Shown one piece after another: positions 55,054 to 64,000 of a stretch of DNA of 64,000 bases. This DNA is from Billgrantia montanilacus (GTDB lineage: Bacteria > Pseudomonadota > Gammaproteobacteria > Pseudomonadales > Halomonadaceae), in contig NZ_QPII01000005.1 in NCBI RefSeq assembly GCF_003336675.1, positions 134,776 to 198,775 of the forward strand. The letters run 5' to 3'. The translations under genes were made by a program, and so were the position numbers. Under the pieces are notes generated by a model. That model did no database searches and was not told where the DNA came from. It worked only from the letters and a program-made list of their open reading frames with translations. How positions within the stretch are numbered: position 1 is the stretch's first letter; every line of letters begins with the position of its first letter.

Positions 55054-55231
55054 GGTGTGGTGCTCCTTGTCGTGAGGGTGTATCTAGTTTGAGGGCGGAG
55101 CGACTCTTCCTCAAGCAAAGCCCACGGCTACTGTGCCGGGGCCTGCTCTCCCGGTATGATGAACGGCTGAAACCGGCAATACGAATGCTTATGAAAGGCG
55201 CCGCCAGGTGCGGCGCGAGGGGGTTGGCGAG

Positions 55232-58200
55232 TTGAGTGCAAAGGAAAAGAGCGTGCCTCGGCGCGCGACGGCGGAGAATGCCCGGCAGACGGCGCGGCGC
55301 ATGGGACTCCACCTGCACGGCGCTGCCCGCGAAGGTGCGATCATCCTGCTCCTGGCGGGCTGCGTGTTCCTGCTGCTGGCGCTATTCAGCTATGAGCCGG
55401 CAGACCCCGGCTGGTCCCATCGCGGGCCGGAGACGGACGTCGACAACTGGATGGGGCCCATCGGGGCCTGGCTGTCCGACGTGCTCTATTCACTGTTTGG
55501 GGCCAGTGCCCTCTGGTGGCCCGGCATGCTGGGTTTCGCCGGCTGGTGGCTGATCCGATCGCGCAGGGTGCACATCGAGTGGGATGCCACGGGAGTGGCG
55601 GTGCGTCTGGGTGGGCTGGTCCTGCTGCTATTGGGGACGACCACCCTGGGCGCGCTGCATTTCTACAGCCCCGAGAGCAAGCTGCCCTATGCGTCCGGTG
55701 GCATCCTCGGTGAAGGATTGGTGGGGGCCCTGATGCCGCTGGTTGACGCCGGTGGCACGGGGCTGCTCGCCCTGTCGGCGATACTCTGCGGTTTTCCCCT
55801 GTTTACCGGCCTGTCATGGCTGACGGTGATGGACGAACTGGGGCATCGTGGGCTGCAGCTCTGGCGTTGGGCCGCCACGCCTTTCGGCCTGGTTCGAGAG
55901 CGCCAGGAGGCGCGAAAGCCAGAGTGCGATGGCGAGGACGATGAGAAGCCCTTCGACGAATCGGTAGCGGACGAGGGAGATAGGGTGTCGTCATCCGGCC
56001 GGCGTGGCTGGCGGCGGCTGCTGCCCTGGGGTGGCGGTGGGGTAGAGCCGGCCATCGGCAGTGCGGTATCCCACGAGCCCAGCCTGTCATCCGGCTTCGG
56101 TGACGATGGTGAAACCGATATTCCGTGGGAAGTGCCCGAGCGGACGCCATCGGCGAAGCGACCTGAGGCCGCCTATAGCGCTCGTGAAGCGGCGCATGCC
56201 CATGGCGCTGGCCCGGCATCGGTTTCACCCCCGGAGCCCTCCCTGGGGGGCGAGTCGGCGGCTGGTGTGGTTGCTGCGGGCTTCTATCCCCTGAGTGCCA
56301 GCCGCCATGACGAGCCGGCTTCGACTTCCATGCCGCTGCGGGCCACGGAAGGCAAGGAGCCGATGGCCGATGGTGACACTGCGCGCAACGATCAGCGGGA
56401 TGCTCCTGTCGAGGCGACGACCTCCATTGGCGACACACAGAGACCCCAGCCGGAGCAGGAGAAGGCAGGGGCGGCGGCTACGTCGCGGCGTGAGCCGGGG
56501 CTCAGTGACTGGCAGCCCGATGAACGCCAGGAGACGAAGGAGCCGCGGCTCAGTTGGGACAGCCTGGTCGATGATCAGGATGGGAGTGGCCCGGCCGTGC
56601 CTGAGCCTGAGATCAAGCCTGAGACCAAGCCTGAGACCGAACGATCCGGGGGTTATCCCGATCAGGCGGCCGGCCTGCGAGCCTGGCAGGAGGCGTCCGC
56701 CTCAAGAGAGGACGCCGCCGCCCCTCCGGAGTCCCAGGCTGGCGAGCCTGACGAAGACGAGCCGGCCGGGGAGCCGCAAGGCGAAGGGCGTGTCGCCACC
56801 GCCGAGCAGGCCCGTGCCGCGGCGGCCCAGCCCGAGGGCCCGACGCTGTGGACGGTAGAGCATCTGCAGAGCCAGCGTCCGCAGTTCGACGAGCTGGCGG
56901 AACCCGACGGCGAGCTGCCGAGCCTGCGCCTGTTGACCCCGGCAGAGCCGCACCAGCAGAACTACACCGAGCAGCAGCTGACCGACATGGCAGAGCTGCT
57001 CGAGACCCGGCTGCGCGAATATGGCGTCAAGGCCGAGGTCGTCAATACCTGGCCCGGACCGGTGATCACCCGCTTCGAGATCAAGCCGGCCGCCGGAGTA
57101 AAGGTCTCGAAGATCAGCAACCTGGCCAAGGATCTGGCCCGCTCGCTGATGGTCAAGAGCGTGCGAGTCGTCGAGGTGATCCCCGGGAGGCCAACGGTGG
57201 GCATCGAGATCCCCAACCCGCATCGCGCCATGATCCGCCTGCGCGAGGTGATCGACTCCGATCGTTACCAGCAGGAGGCGTCGCCGCTGACCATGGCGCT
57301 GGGTCAGGACATCGGCGGCAGCCCCGTCGTTGCCAACCTGGGCAAGATGCCCCACCTGCTGGTGGCCGGCACCACCGGCTCGGGCAAGTCGGTGGGGGTC
57401 AACGCCATGCTGATCTCCATGCTGCTCAAGGCCACGCCGGAGGAGCTGCGCTTGATCATGGTCGACCCCAAGATGCTCGAACTCTCGGTGTATGACGGTA
57501 TCCCGCACCTCCTGGCGCCGGTGGTGACCGACATGAAGGAGGCCGCCAACTCGTTGCGCTGGTGTGTGGCCGAGATGGAGCGCCGGTACAAGCTGATGGC
57601 GGCCATGGGGGTGCGCAATATCGCCGGCTTCAACGGCAAGCTGGACGAGGCGGAGCGGGCCGGCGCCCAGGTCGCCGATCCGCTGTGGGACCCCCAGCCC
57701 TGGGAAATGCACGAGCCGTCCCCGGTGCTGGAGAAGCTGCCCTATATCGTGGTGGTGATCGACGAGTTTGCCGACATGTTCATGATCGTCGGCAAGAAGG
57801 TCGAAGAGCTGATCGCGCGCCTGGCCCAGAAGGCGCGAGCCGCCGGTATCCACCTGATTCTCGCGACCCAGCGGCCCTCGGTGGACGTGGTCACCGGCCT
57901 GATCAAGGCCAACATCCCCACCCGCATGGCCTTCCAGGTCTCCTCGCGGGTCGACTCCCGCACCATTCTCGACCAGGGCGGTGCCGAGAACCTGCTGGGC
58001 CATGGCGACATGCTCTACCTGCCGGCCGGTTCCGGCCTGCCGACCCGGGTTCATGGCGCCTTCGTCGACGATGACGAGGTGCATCGCATCGTCGAGGACT
58101 GGAAGCGCCGCGGCGAGCCCGTGTATATCGAGGAGATCCTCTCCGGCGGGGTCTCAGCGGACGCGCTGACCGGGCTGGAGGCAGAAGGCAGCGAGGGTGG

Positions 58201-58411
58201 CGACGCCGAGCAGGACGCGCTCTACGACGAGGCGGTGCAGTTCGTGACCGAGTCCCGGCGCGCCTCCATCTCCGCGGTGCAGCGCCGCTTCAAGATCGGC
58301 TACAACCGGGCAGCGCGGCTGGTGGAGGCGATGGAGGCGGCCGGCGTGGTCTCTTCCATGGGTACCAATGGCGCTCGCGAAGTCCTGGCACCGCCGCCGG
58401 TGGGGAATTGA
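55232..58411 (+). CDS. ftsK: DNA translocase FtsK
   Basis: Couples division to chromosome segregation and activates XerCD at dif. About 1,059 residues. The N-terminal domain (about 30-215) has four membrane helices that reach the septum. A long low-complexity linker (about 220-545) rich in Pro, Glu, Ala and Ser includes [12 protein letters not shown]. The motor has Walker [12 protein letters not shown] (about 711) and Walker [11 protein letters not shown], and the C-terminal gamma winged helix, [20 protein letters not shown], reads KOPS. TTG 55232 and GTG 55253 both have good ribosome binding sites; GTG 55208 is the outer limit. Confidence 0.95.
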   Translation: MSAKEKSVPRRATAENARQTARRMGLHLHGAAREGAIILLLAGCVFLLLALFSYEPADPGWSHRGPETDVDNWMGPIGAWLSDVLYSLFGASALWWPGMLGFAGWWLIRSRRVHIEWDATGVAVRLGGLVLLLLGTTTLGALHFYSPESKLPYASGGILGEGLVGALMPLVDAGGTGLLALSAILCGFPLFTGLSWLTVMDELGHRGLQLWRWAATPFGLVRERQEARKPECDGEDDEKPFDESVADEGDRVSSSGRRGWRRLLPWGGGGVEPAIGSAVSHEPSLSSGFGDDGETDIPWEVPERTPSAKRPEAAYSAREAAHAHGAGPASVSPPEPSLGGESAAGVVAAGFYPLSASRHDEPASTSMPLRATEGKEPMADGDTARNDQRDAPVEATTSIGDTQRPQPEQEKAGAAATSRREPGLSDWQPDERQETKEPRLSWDSLVDDQDGSGPAVPEPEIKPETKPETERSGGYPDQAAGLRAWQEASASREDAAAPPESQAGEPDEDEPAGEPQGEGRVATAEQARAAAAQPEGPTLWTVEHLQSQRPQFDELAEPDGELPSLRLLTPAEPHQQNYTEQQLTDMAELLETRLREYGVKAEVVNTWPGPVITRFEIKPAAGVKVSKISNLAKDLARSLMVKSVRVVEVIPGRPTVGIEIPNPHRAMIRLREVIDSDRYQQEASPLTMALGQDIGGSPVVANLGKMPHLLVAGTTGSGKSVGVNAMLISMLLKATPEELRLIMVDPKMLELSVYDGIPHLLAPVVTDMKEAANSLRWCVAEMERRYKLMAAMGVRNIAGFNGKLDEAERAGAQVADPLWDPQPWEMHEPSPVLEKLPYIVVVIDEFADMFMIVGKKVEELIARLAQKARAAGIHLILATQRPSVDVVTGLIKANIPTRMAFQVSSRVDSRTILDQGGAENLLGHGDMLYLPAGSGLPTRVHGAFVDDDEVHRIVEDWKRRGEPVYIEEILSGGVSADALTGLEAEGSEGGDAEQDALYDEAVQFVTESRRASISAVQRRFKIGYNRAARLVEAMEAAGVVSSMGTNGAREVLAPPPVGN

Positions 58412-58541
58412 CGCCGGTTTCGACCCATCGCCAAACATGCATCAAACGTGAAAGCGCCGGCGGCCATGCAACCCGTCGGCGTTCACCGGGTCCGATTGAC
58501 AGGATTCCACATCACGGACCTTGTCCATGGAGATAGCGCTA

Positions 58542-59171
58542 ATGACATTAAAGAAGACCCTTTCCGCACTGACCATGATGCTCGCGCTGCCGGTTACCGC
58601 CCTTGCCAGTGAAGGCGCGGCTCGTCTGGCCACGATGCTGGAGCCCCTGGAGACCTATCAGGCCAGCTTCGAGCAACAGATTCTCGACGGCAGCGGCCAG
58701 CGCCTGCAGCAGGCGAGCGGCACCATGTGGCTGTCGCGTCCCGGCAAGTTCCGCTGGGAGGTGGATGCACCCTATCAGCAGGAAGTGATCTCCGACGGCA
58801 GTGAGGTCTATCTCTATGACCCCGACCTGGAGCAGGTCACCGTGCAGGCGCTGGACCAGCGGGTCACCCACACGCCGGCGCTGCTGCTCTCCGGCAGTGC
58901 CAGCGAACTGACAGAGAACTACGACGTCACGCGTCAGCAGCAGGGCAGCAATGAGTCCTTCCGGCTGGTGCCGAAGTCGCCCGACACCCTGTTCGAGGAG
59001 CTGGAGATGACCTTCCGCGGCGAAGAGTTGCGTGGGCTGGAAATGACCGACAGCACTGGCCAGCGCACCGCCATCGAGTTTCGTGACGTGCGCATGAACC
59101 AGTCCATCGACGACAGCCGCTTTACCTTCGAGATTCCCGACGGCACCGATGTGATCCGCGACACCCACTGA
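58542..59171 (+). CDS. lolA: Outer-membrane lipoprotein carrier protein LolA
   Basis: Carries lipoproteins across the periplasm from LolCDE to LolB. The 209-residue precursor has a signal peptide (MTLKKTLSALTMMLALPVTALA). The mature part has the family opening LATMLEPLETYQASFEQQ, then GTMWLSRPGKFRWEVDAPYQQ and the C-terminal FEIPDGTDVI. ATG 58542 gives a proper signal peptide, with GGAGAT upstream. It follows ftsK as in E. coli and Pseudomonas, and serves the several lipoproteins encoded in this window. Confidence 0.94.
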   Translation: MTLKKTLSALTMMLALPVTALASEGAARLATMLEPLETYQASFEQQILDGSGQRLQQASGTMWLSRPGKFRWEVDAPYQQEVISDGSEVYLYDPDLEQVTVQALDQRVTHTPALLLSGSASELTENYDVTRQQQGSNESFRLVPKSPDTLFEELEMTFRGEELRGLEMTDSTGQRTAIEFRDVRMNQSIDDSRFTFEIPDGTDVIRDTH

Positions 59172-59197
59172 TCCCCCCTCAGGTACCCATGATGCAA

Positions 59198-59222
59198 CCG
59201 CGCCGCCCTTGAGGCGGCGCGG
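59198..59222. terminator. Hairpin between lolA and rarA
   Basis: A perfect 10-bp stem (CCGCGCCGCC / GGCGGCGCGG) with a CTTGA loop, 27 bases after the lolA stop, between convergent genes and followed by a partly T-rich stretch. Confidence 0.75.
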
Positions 59223-59274
59223 CTGTTTCTGGTTCATTTTTCTATCGCTTCTCTTCCGTGACCTGTCCGCGCGC

Positions 59275-60612
59275 TCACTCTCCGCTTTCATCGGCCTGGG
59301 CATCCAGCGCGGCACGCCAGGCCATCAGCTGGGCGTAGCGCTTCTCCTGGCCGTGATCGCTGGGCTGGTAGAACGCCTGGTGGGGCAGGTCGTCGGGCCA
59401 GCAGTCGTGGGCGCTGCCCGCCGGGTAGCCTTCCGGTTCGCCATGGGCGTAGCGATACCCTTGGCCATGGCCCAGTGACTCCATCAGCTTGGTCGGGGCA
59501 TTGCGCAGGTAGCCGGGCACCTCCAGGCTCGGCTGGGCGGCCACGAACGCCTTGGCACGATGCCATGCCTGGTCGATGGCGTTGCTCTTGGGGGCCACGG
59601 CAAGATGAATGGCGGCGTGGGCAATGGCGCGCTGACCTTCGTAGTCGCCCAGGCGCAGGTAGGCGTCCCAGGCGGAGATGACCAGGGGCAGGGCGCGGGG
59701 GTCGGCGTTGCCCACGTCCTCCGAAGCGATGGCGGCGAGCCGGCGGACCACGTCCAACGGGTCGCCGCCGCCCTGGATGAAGCGGGCGATGTAGAGCAGG
59801 GCGGCATCCTGCCGCGAGGAGCGGATGGACTTGTGGATGGCCGAGAGCAGGTCGTAGTAGTAGTCGCCCTGCTTGTCGAAGGCGCTGGCCTGATGGCCCA
59901 TCACCGCTTCCAGTGCTTCCCGGGGCAGGCGCTCATGATCGCCATCGGCGACGGTGAAGTCGCAGGCGGTCTCGAGCAGGCCCAGGGCGCGCCGGGCGTC
60001 GCCTGCGGCGGCCCGGGCCAGCATGGAGAGGATCTCGTCATCCACCGCGATGCGGCGACTGCCCAGGCCGCGTTCGCTGTCGCCCAGGGCCTGGCGCATC
60101 ACGGTGGTCAGTTCGGCTTCGTCGAGGGGCTTGAGCACGTGAACGCGGGCCCGGGAGAGCAGCGCCGAGTTGACCTCGAAGGAGGGGTTCTCGGTAGTGG
60201 CGCCGATCAGCGTCAGCAGGCCCGACTCCACGTGGGGCAGCAGGGCATCCTGCTGGCTCTTGTTGAGGCGGTGGATCTCGTCGAGGAACATCAGCGTTGG
60301 CTGCCCCTGCCCCCGTGCCACTTCTGCCCGGGACACCGCCTCGCGGATATCCTTGACCCCGGCCATCACCGCCGAGAGTCTCTCCAGTCGGGAGCCGGAT
60401 TCCGTGGCCAGTATGTCGGCCAGGGTGGTCTTGCCCACCCCCGGGGGGCCCCAGAGGATCATCGAGCGGACCGTGCCGGTCTCCGCCATTCGGCGTAGCG
60501 GCTTGCCGGGGCCCACCAGAGCCTGCTGGCCCACGTAGTCCTCCAAGCGGCGGGGCCGCATGCGGTAGGCCAGTGGTGCCGCATCGTCCGAGGGCTGGCC
60601 GAACAGGTCCAT
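59275..60612 (-). CDS. rarA: Replication-associated recombination protein RarA
   Basis: AAA+ ATPase acting at stalled replication forks (MgsA/WRNIP1 family). The 445-residue protein has [16 protein letters not shown] at the start, Walker [11 protein letters not shown], Walker [21 protein letters not shown], sensor ATTENPSF, and the C-terminal tetramerisation region ([17 protein letters not shown]). It is usually transcribed with lolA; here it is on the opposite strand and convergent with it, a local rearrangement. Confidence 0.95.
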   Translation of the reverse strand: MDLFGQPSDDAAPLAYRMRPRRLEDYVGQQALVGPGKPLRRMAETGTVRSMILWGPPGVGKTTLADILATESGSRLERLSAVMAGVKDIREAVSRAEVARGQGQPTLMFLDEIHRLNKSQQDALLPHVESGLLTLIGATTENPSFEVNSALLSRARVHVLKPLDEAELTTVMRQALGDSERGLGSRRIAVDDEILSMLARAAAGDARRALGLLETACDFTVADGDHERLPREALEAVMGHQASAFDKQGDYYYDLLSAIHKSIRSSRQDAALLYIARFIQGGGDPLDVVRRLAAIASEDVGNADPRALPLVISAWDAYLRLGDYEGQRAIAHAAIHLAVAPKSNAIDQAWHRAKAFVAAQPSLEVPGYLRNAPTKLMESLGHGQGYRYAHGEPEGYPAGSAHDCWPDDLPHQAFYQPSDHGQEKRYAQLMAWRAALDAQADESGE

Positions 60613-60838
60613 GAAGCGCTCCTTGTGACTGTATGTTTCGTCAGCTGTTTTGGTAATTGAAGAATGATGCAATACGACCTTGGGCGATGTGCGGTGTTAA
60701 GCCAAAGGGACTAGGGTGATATGGCACCATGCCCGATCGGGTCGCCACGGAATAAGCGGCCCCGACAATGAACCTGCGTTCGTCCCGCGCATCCAACTCT
60801 TATTGCCCGCTTCATTCGATGGTAGAGGAGGCTTTGAC

Positions 60839-61390
60839 ATGCCCATGCTGACCCAACTGCGTCAGGATCATGCCAATATGGCGCGCATGTTGCACGTGCT
60901 TCAGCTCAAGCAGAAGGCCCTTGCATCCGGCGAACGACCCAATTTTCAACTGGTTCGGGAGGTCGTCGACTACATACTCGACTACATGGAAGGATTCACG
61001 GTTCCGCTGGAGCGGGTCTGCACCGAGCGTCTCAGTGCCCTGGCCCCCGAGAGCGGCGCGTTGGCCGAGCGTCTTTCCAGCGACTATCAAGCCCTGCGGC
61101 GGCGCCTGATGCGGCTCTCCAATGATCTCGACATGATCCTCATGGACGCCGTGGTGCCCATGGACCGCTTCGCCGAGGACCTGAAGGCCTACCTCGACGC
61201 ACACCGGGCCTACCTGCGTGACGAGCGGGAGCTGCTCTTCCCGCTGATTCGTGAGCACTTCAATGACCAGGACCTGGAGCGCCTGGCGGAGGCACTGCCC
61301 GACGGCGCCGCCGCCCAGCTGGAACGACTGCAGGCCGCCTACCCCGAACTCTATGCCGAACTGCGGGAAGCGCCCGAACCGGCAACCTGA
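60839..61390 (+). CDS. Hemerythrin-like helical protein with incomplete iron site
   Basis: A cytoplasmic protein of 183 residues with a four-helix-bundle pattern. His11 in QLRQDHANM and the segment HRAYLRDERELLFPLIREHF match hemerythrin/HHE ends. The middle helix, where relatives carry a YPDxxHHPxED motif, reads YMEGFTVPLERVCTERL, with no histidine. The di-iron site therefore looks incomplete; the protein may bind one metal or none. GAGGAGG lies before ATG 60839. Divergent from rarA. The function in relatives is unknown, possibly oxygen or nitric-oxide sensing. Confidence 0.75.
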   Translation: MPMLTQLRQDHANMARMLHVLQLKQKALASGERPNFQLVREVVDYILDYMEGFTVPLERVCTERLSALAPESGALAERLSSDYQALRRRLMRLSNDLDMILMDAVVPMDRFAEDLKAYLDAHRAYLRDERELLFPLIREHFNDQDLERLAEALPDGAAAQLERLQAAYPELYAELREAPEPAT

Positions 61391-61481
61391 CGGCTTGGGC
61401 CGGATGGGAGCCTGCCCCGCTTGCTGCTAGAATAAGCGCCTCACAGCAGCCGAGCGACCCCCACATGTTGGCCTATTTCCC

Positions 61482-62258
61482 ATGTCCGGCCCGATTCTGA
61501 TCTTCGACTCCGGCGTTGGCGGCCTGTCGGTCATTGCACCGATGCGCCGCCAGCTGCCGAATGCCGCCCTGGCCTACGCCTGCGACAATGCCATGATGCC
61601 ATACGGTACGCGACCCGATGACTGGCTGGTGACGCGCATCCTGTCGGTCTGCAGTGCCGCGGTGGCGGCCAGTGGCTGTAGTGTGCTGGTGCTGGCCTGC
61701 AATACGGCCAGCACCTTGGCGCTCGATGCGCTGCGCGACCGGCTTGCGGTGCCTGTCGTGGGCACGGTGCCGGCGATCAAGCCCGCCGCAGCGTCGAGTC
61801 GCAGTCGACACATAGGCCTGCTCGCCACCAGTGCGACGGTGTCCCGACCCTATACCGATCGCTTGATCCGGGAGTTCGCCGCCGACTGCCGGGTCACCCG
61901 CGTGGCGGCCGATGCCCTGGTGGGCCAAGCGGAGCGGTTGCTGGCGGGCGAGACGCCGGATCGGCGTATCATCCGCGACGCCACGGCACCGCTTTGGTCA
62001 GCCGGGGACCTGGACACCGTGGTGCTTGGCTGCACGCACTTTCCCCTGCTCGGCGCCTGTATTGCCGAGGCGGCACCCCGCGGGGTGCGCCTGATCGACT
62101 CCGGCGAGGCCATCGCACGCCGGACGGCTCAGGTTGTCGCTCGGCCCACGTCTCGCGGCGAGTGTGACCGCAGCTTTGCCACTGCCCTGGATAGTCGCCT
62201 GAGCCGGGCCCTCGAGGCGTTTGGCTTCGACGCGCCGCAGCTGCTATCCCTCGATTGA
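61482..62258 (+). CDS. murI: Glutamate racemase
   Basis: Makes D-glutamate for peptidoglycan. The 258-residue protein has ILIFDSGVGGLSV at the N-terminus, the first catalytic cysteine in LACNTASTLALD and the second in LGCTHFPLLG. It starts in the usual place, with a short lead before FDSGVGG. It lies 37 bases upstream of trmA on the same strand, an unconventional but plausible operon. Confidence 0.95.
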   Translation: MSGPILIFDSGVGGLSVIAPMRRQLPNAALAYACDNAMMPYGTRPDDWLVTRILSVCSAAVAASGCSVLVLACNTASTLALDALRDRLAVPVVGTVPAIKPAAASSRSRHIGLLATSATVSRPYTDRLIREFAADCRVTRVAADALVGQAERLLAGETPDRRIIRDATAPLWSAGDLDTVVLGCTHFPLLGACIAEAAPRGVRLIDSGEAIARRTAQVVARPTSRGECDRSFATALDSRLSRALEAFGFDAPQLLSLD

Positions 62259-62295
62259 TACTTTCTTCCTTGCCACGCCCACGACAGGAGTTGCC

Positions 62296-63420
62296 GTGTC
62301 CCTTCCCGTTGTCGATCCCGCGCGCTACGACCAGCAGCTCGAGGCCAAGCGCGAGCGTATCGTTCGCCAGTTCGCTCCCTTCTCGCCGCCGCCGCTGGAG
62401 GTTCTGGCATCGCCACCGAGCCATTATCGCCAGCGCTGCGAGTTTCGTATCTGGCATGAGGGCGATGACCTGTTCTATGCGATGTTCGAAACGCAGGAGG
62501 CCGAGGGCGACACCGAAGATCCCAGGAAAAAGCGCGTCGTTCGCCTGGACCAGTATCCGGTTGCCAGCCTGCAGATCAATGCGTTGATGCCCCGGCTGCG
62601 CGAGGCGCTGCTGGCCAGCCCCACGCTGCGCCATCGTTTGTTTCAGGTGGAGTTCCTGACCACCTTGAGCGGCGAGGCGCTGGTGACCTTGATCTATCAT
62701 CGGCCGCTGGATGAGGCCTGGGAGGCCGAGGCGCGAGCGCTTCAGTCTCAATTGGGTATCTTCATCATCGGCCGTTCGCGCAAGCAGCGACTGGTGCTTG
62801 AGCGTGACCATGTCTGGGAGCGACTGGACGTGGACGGGCGTTCCTTCGTTTACCAGCAGGTGGAAAACAGCTTCACACAGCCCAACGCGGAGATCTGTCG
62901 CGCCATGCTGGTCTGGGCACGGGAGGTGACACGTGGAAGCCAGGATCATGACCTGGTCGAACTCTATTGCGGCAACGGCAACTTCACCGTTGCGCTGGCA
63001 GAGAACTTTCGCCGCGTGCTGGCCACCGAAATCTCGCGCACCTCGGTAGCCAGCGCCCGGGAAAACCTGGCTGCCAATGGCATCGACAACGCGGTGATCG
63101 GGCGGATGTCGGCGGAGGAGTTTGCAGAGGCGCTCAAGGGGGAGAAAGGAGGGCGCCGGGTAGCGGAGATGGGCCTGGAGACATACGACTTCGCCACGAT
63201 TCTGGTGGACCCTCCTCGGGCGGGTCTTGATGACGTGAGTTGCCGACAACTGAGCGAGTATCCCCGTATCGTCTATATTTCATGCAGCCCCGATACATTG
63301 GCGCGGAACCTGGAAACGTTGTGCCGCACGCACAGGATCGCGCGCTTTGCGCTGTTTGACCAGTTTCCCTGGACCCATCACTGCGAATGCGGCGTAATCC
63401 TGGAGCGACACGCCACCTGA
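62296..63420 (+). CDS. trmA: tRNA (uracil-5-)-methyltransferase TrmA
   Basis: Makes ribothymidine at U54 of the T-loop in tRNA. The 374-residue length compares with 366 in E. coli. Family features are RQRCEFRIWHEGDDLFYAMF, the SAM motif LVELYCGNGNFTVALAENF, DPPRAGLDD, and the catalytic cysteine in ISCSPDTLARNLE. Starting at GTG 62296, with ACAGGAG 5 bases upstream, gives the expected VSLPVVDPARYDQQL opening; a longer in-frame lead adds nothing recognisable. No iron-sulfur cysteines as in RlmD are seen. Confidence 0.95.
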   Translation: MSLPVVDPARYDQQLEAKRERIVRQFAPFSPPPLEVLASPPSHYRQRCEFRIWHEGDDLFYAMFETQEAEGDTEDPRKKRVVRLDQYPVASLQINALMPRLREALLASPTLRHRLFQVEFLTTLSGEALVTLIYHRPLDEAWEAEARALQSQLGIFIIGRSRKQRLVLERDHVWERLDVDGRSFVYQQVENSFTQPNAEICRAMLVWAREVTRGSQDHDLVELYCGNGNFTVALAENFRRVLATEISRTSVASARENLAANGIDNAVIGRMSAEEFAEALKGEKGGRRVAEMGLETYDFATILVDPPRAGLDDVSCRQLSEYPRIVYISCSPDTLARNLETLCRTHRIARFALFDQFPWTHHCECGVILERHAT

Positions 63421-63626
63421 GTCGACCTGTGAAATCCTGCTCTCGGGAAAAGTCAAGTAGCAGATCGTCATATGGCGATGCCCAAGCGACATGCACCATG
63501 AGAAGGCTGGCAAGTCAGTAGGGTACGCGCCGGGGCTGCAGTATGCTTGGCACCACGAGGCCAGTTGGCCGCGGTGAATCTACCCCAGGGCCGTAACGCT
63601 ACGGCTCCAGGCAGCCGAGGTGAGGG

Positions 63627-64000
63627 ATGCAATACGAGACGATCGAGACAGGCAGACAGGATATTCTCAAGCAGCTGCGTGAGCGCCTGGATAGCCGTCT
63701 GGAGAAGGAGCGGGCCGATGAGGTGGAAGCCTTTGCCCGCTATTTCTATGCCACGGTGCCGCTGGAGGACCTGGCCGACCGTAGGCTGGACGATCTCTAC
63801 GGTGCGACCCTGTCGGTGTGGCACTTCATCCAGCAGCACGACCCGACGTCGCCCAAGGTGCGGGTCTTCAATCCCGACTTCGAGGAACACGGCTGGCAGT
63901 CGTCGCACACCTTCGTGGCCGTCCTGCACGAGGATATGCCGTTCCTGGTCGACTCGGTGCGGATCGAGCTCAACCGTCGCGGCCTCACTGTACATGCGAT
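63627..64000 (+). CDS. gdhB: NAD-specific glutamate dehydrogenase, large type (5' part only)
   Basis: The first 124 codons of a protein cut by the window end. The translation (YFYATVPLEDLADRRLDDL, LYGATLSVWHFIQQHDP, VRVFNPDFEEHGWQSSHTF, PFLVDSVRIELNRRGLT) is the N-terminal ACT-containing region of the about 1,600-residue, 180-kDa NAD-GDH family (Pseudomonas GdhB). That enzyme mainly degrades glutamate to 2-oxoglutarate. GAGGTGAGGG precedes ATG 63627. It complements the NADP-GdhA encoded 48 kb upstream, which works in the biosynthetic direction. Confidence 0.9.
   Translation, partial: MQYETIETGRQDILKQLRERLDSRLEKERADEVEAFARYFYATVPLEDLADRRLDDLYGATLSVWHFIQQHDPTSPKVRVFNPDFEEHGWQSSHTFVAVLHEDMPFLVDSVRIELNRRGLTVHA

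Overview
This 64-kb stretch is a dense, GC-rich gammaproteobacterial chromosome segment. Protein content and gene order point to Halomonas or a close relative in Halomonadaceae; this is inference from recognised families, as no search was run. There are no rRNA or tRNA genes, CRISPR arrays, intact insertion sequences or prophage.

Layout. (1) 0.1-7.8 kb: a Cof-type phosphatase, then a GltR/GtrS-like two-component system in front of a gtsABCD-like sugar ABC transporter, an arrangement known for glucose uptake in Pseudomonas. (2) 7.9-13.4 kb, minus strand: universal stress protein, the YcjX/YcjF pair, and a GlxA/AraC-type regulator with an MFS exporter. (3) 13.4-17.5 kb: an island bounded by two 385-bp direct repeats (about 96% identical, no indels). 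It holds NADP-glutamate dehydrogenase, a PHB-depolymerase-like esterase with a duplicated N-terminus, and a Crp-like remnant. The repeats split an older divergent gene pair, leaving a broken copy at each junction. (4) 17.3-23.5 kb: DUF924 protein, GlsB-like membrane protein, large catalase KatE and the gabDT GABA-degradation operon. (5) 23.7-34.6 kb: a two-domain DUF1266 protein, NlpC/P60 lipoprotein, LysR/MFS divergent pair, exported MsrA, a TVP38-flavoprotein fusion coupled to a CDP-alcohol phosphatidyltransferase, a SlyD-like isomerase and small envelope proteins. (6) 35-60.6 kb: a conserved housekeeping block, aceA, GNAT, roxA, pduO-type transferase, purB, hflD, mnmA, nudJ, rluE, icd, clpS, clpA, infA, bpt, aat, ftsK, lolA and rarA. 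It resembles the Pseudomonas and E. coli order, but a tetR plus RND-efflux cassette sits between mnmA and nudJ. (7) 60.8-64 kb: hemerythrin-like protein, murI, trmA and the start of the large NAD-glutamate dehydrogenase, cut by the window end.

How the genes fit together. Carbon flow is well represented: sugar import (gts), GABA to succinate (gabDT), the isocitrate branch point (aceA versus icd) and two glutamate dehydrogenases. Protein quality control (clpS, clpA, bpt, aat) forms an N-degron set: Bpt and Aat add leucine or phenylalanine to N-termini, ClpS recognises these and ClpA unfolds the substrate. The most unusual items are the repeat-bounded island, the TVP38-oxidoreductase fusion with an altered C-terminal dyad, and the efflux cassette inside a conserved block with two matching operator-like palindromes.
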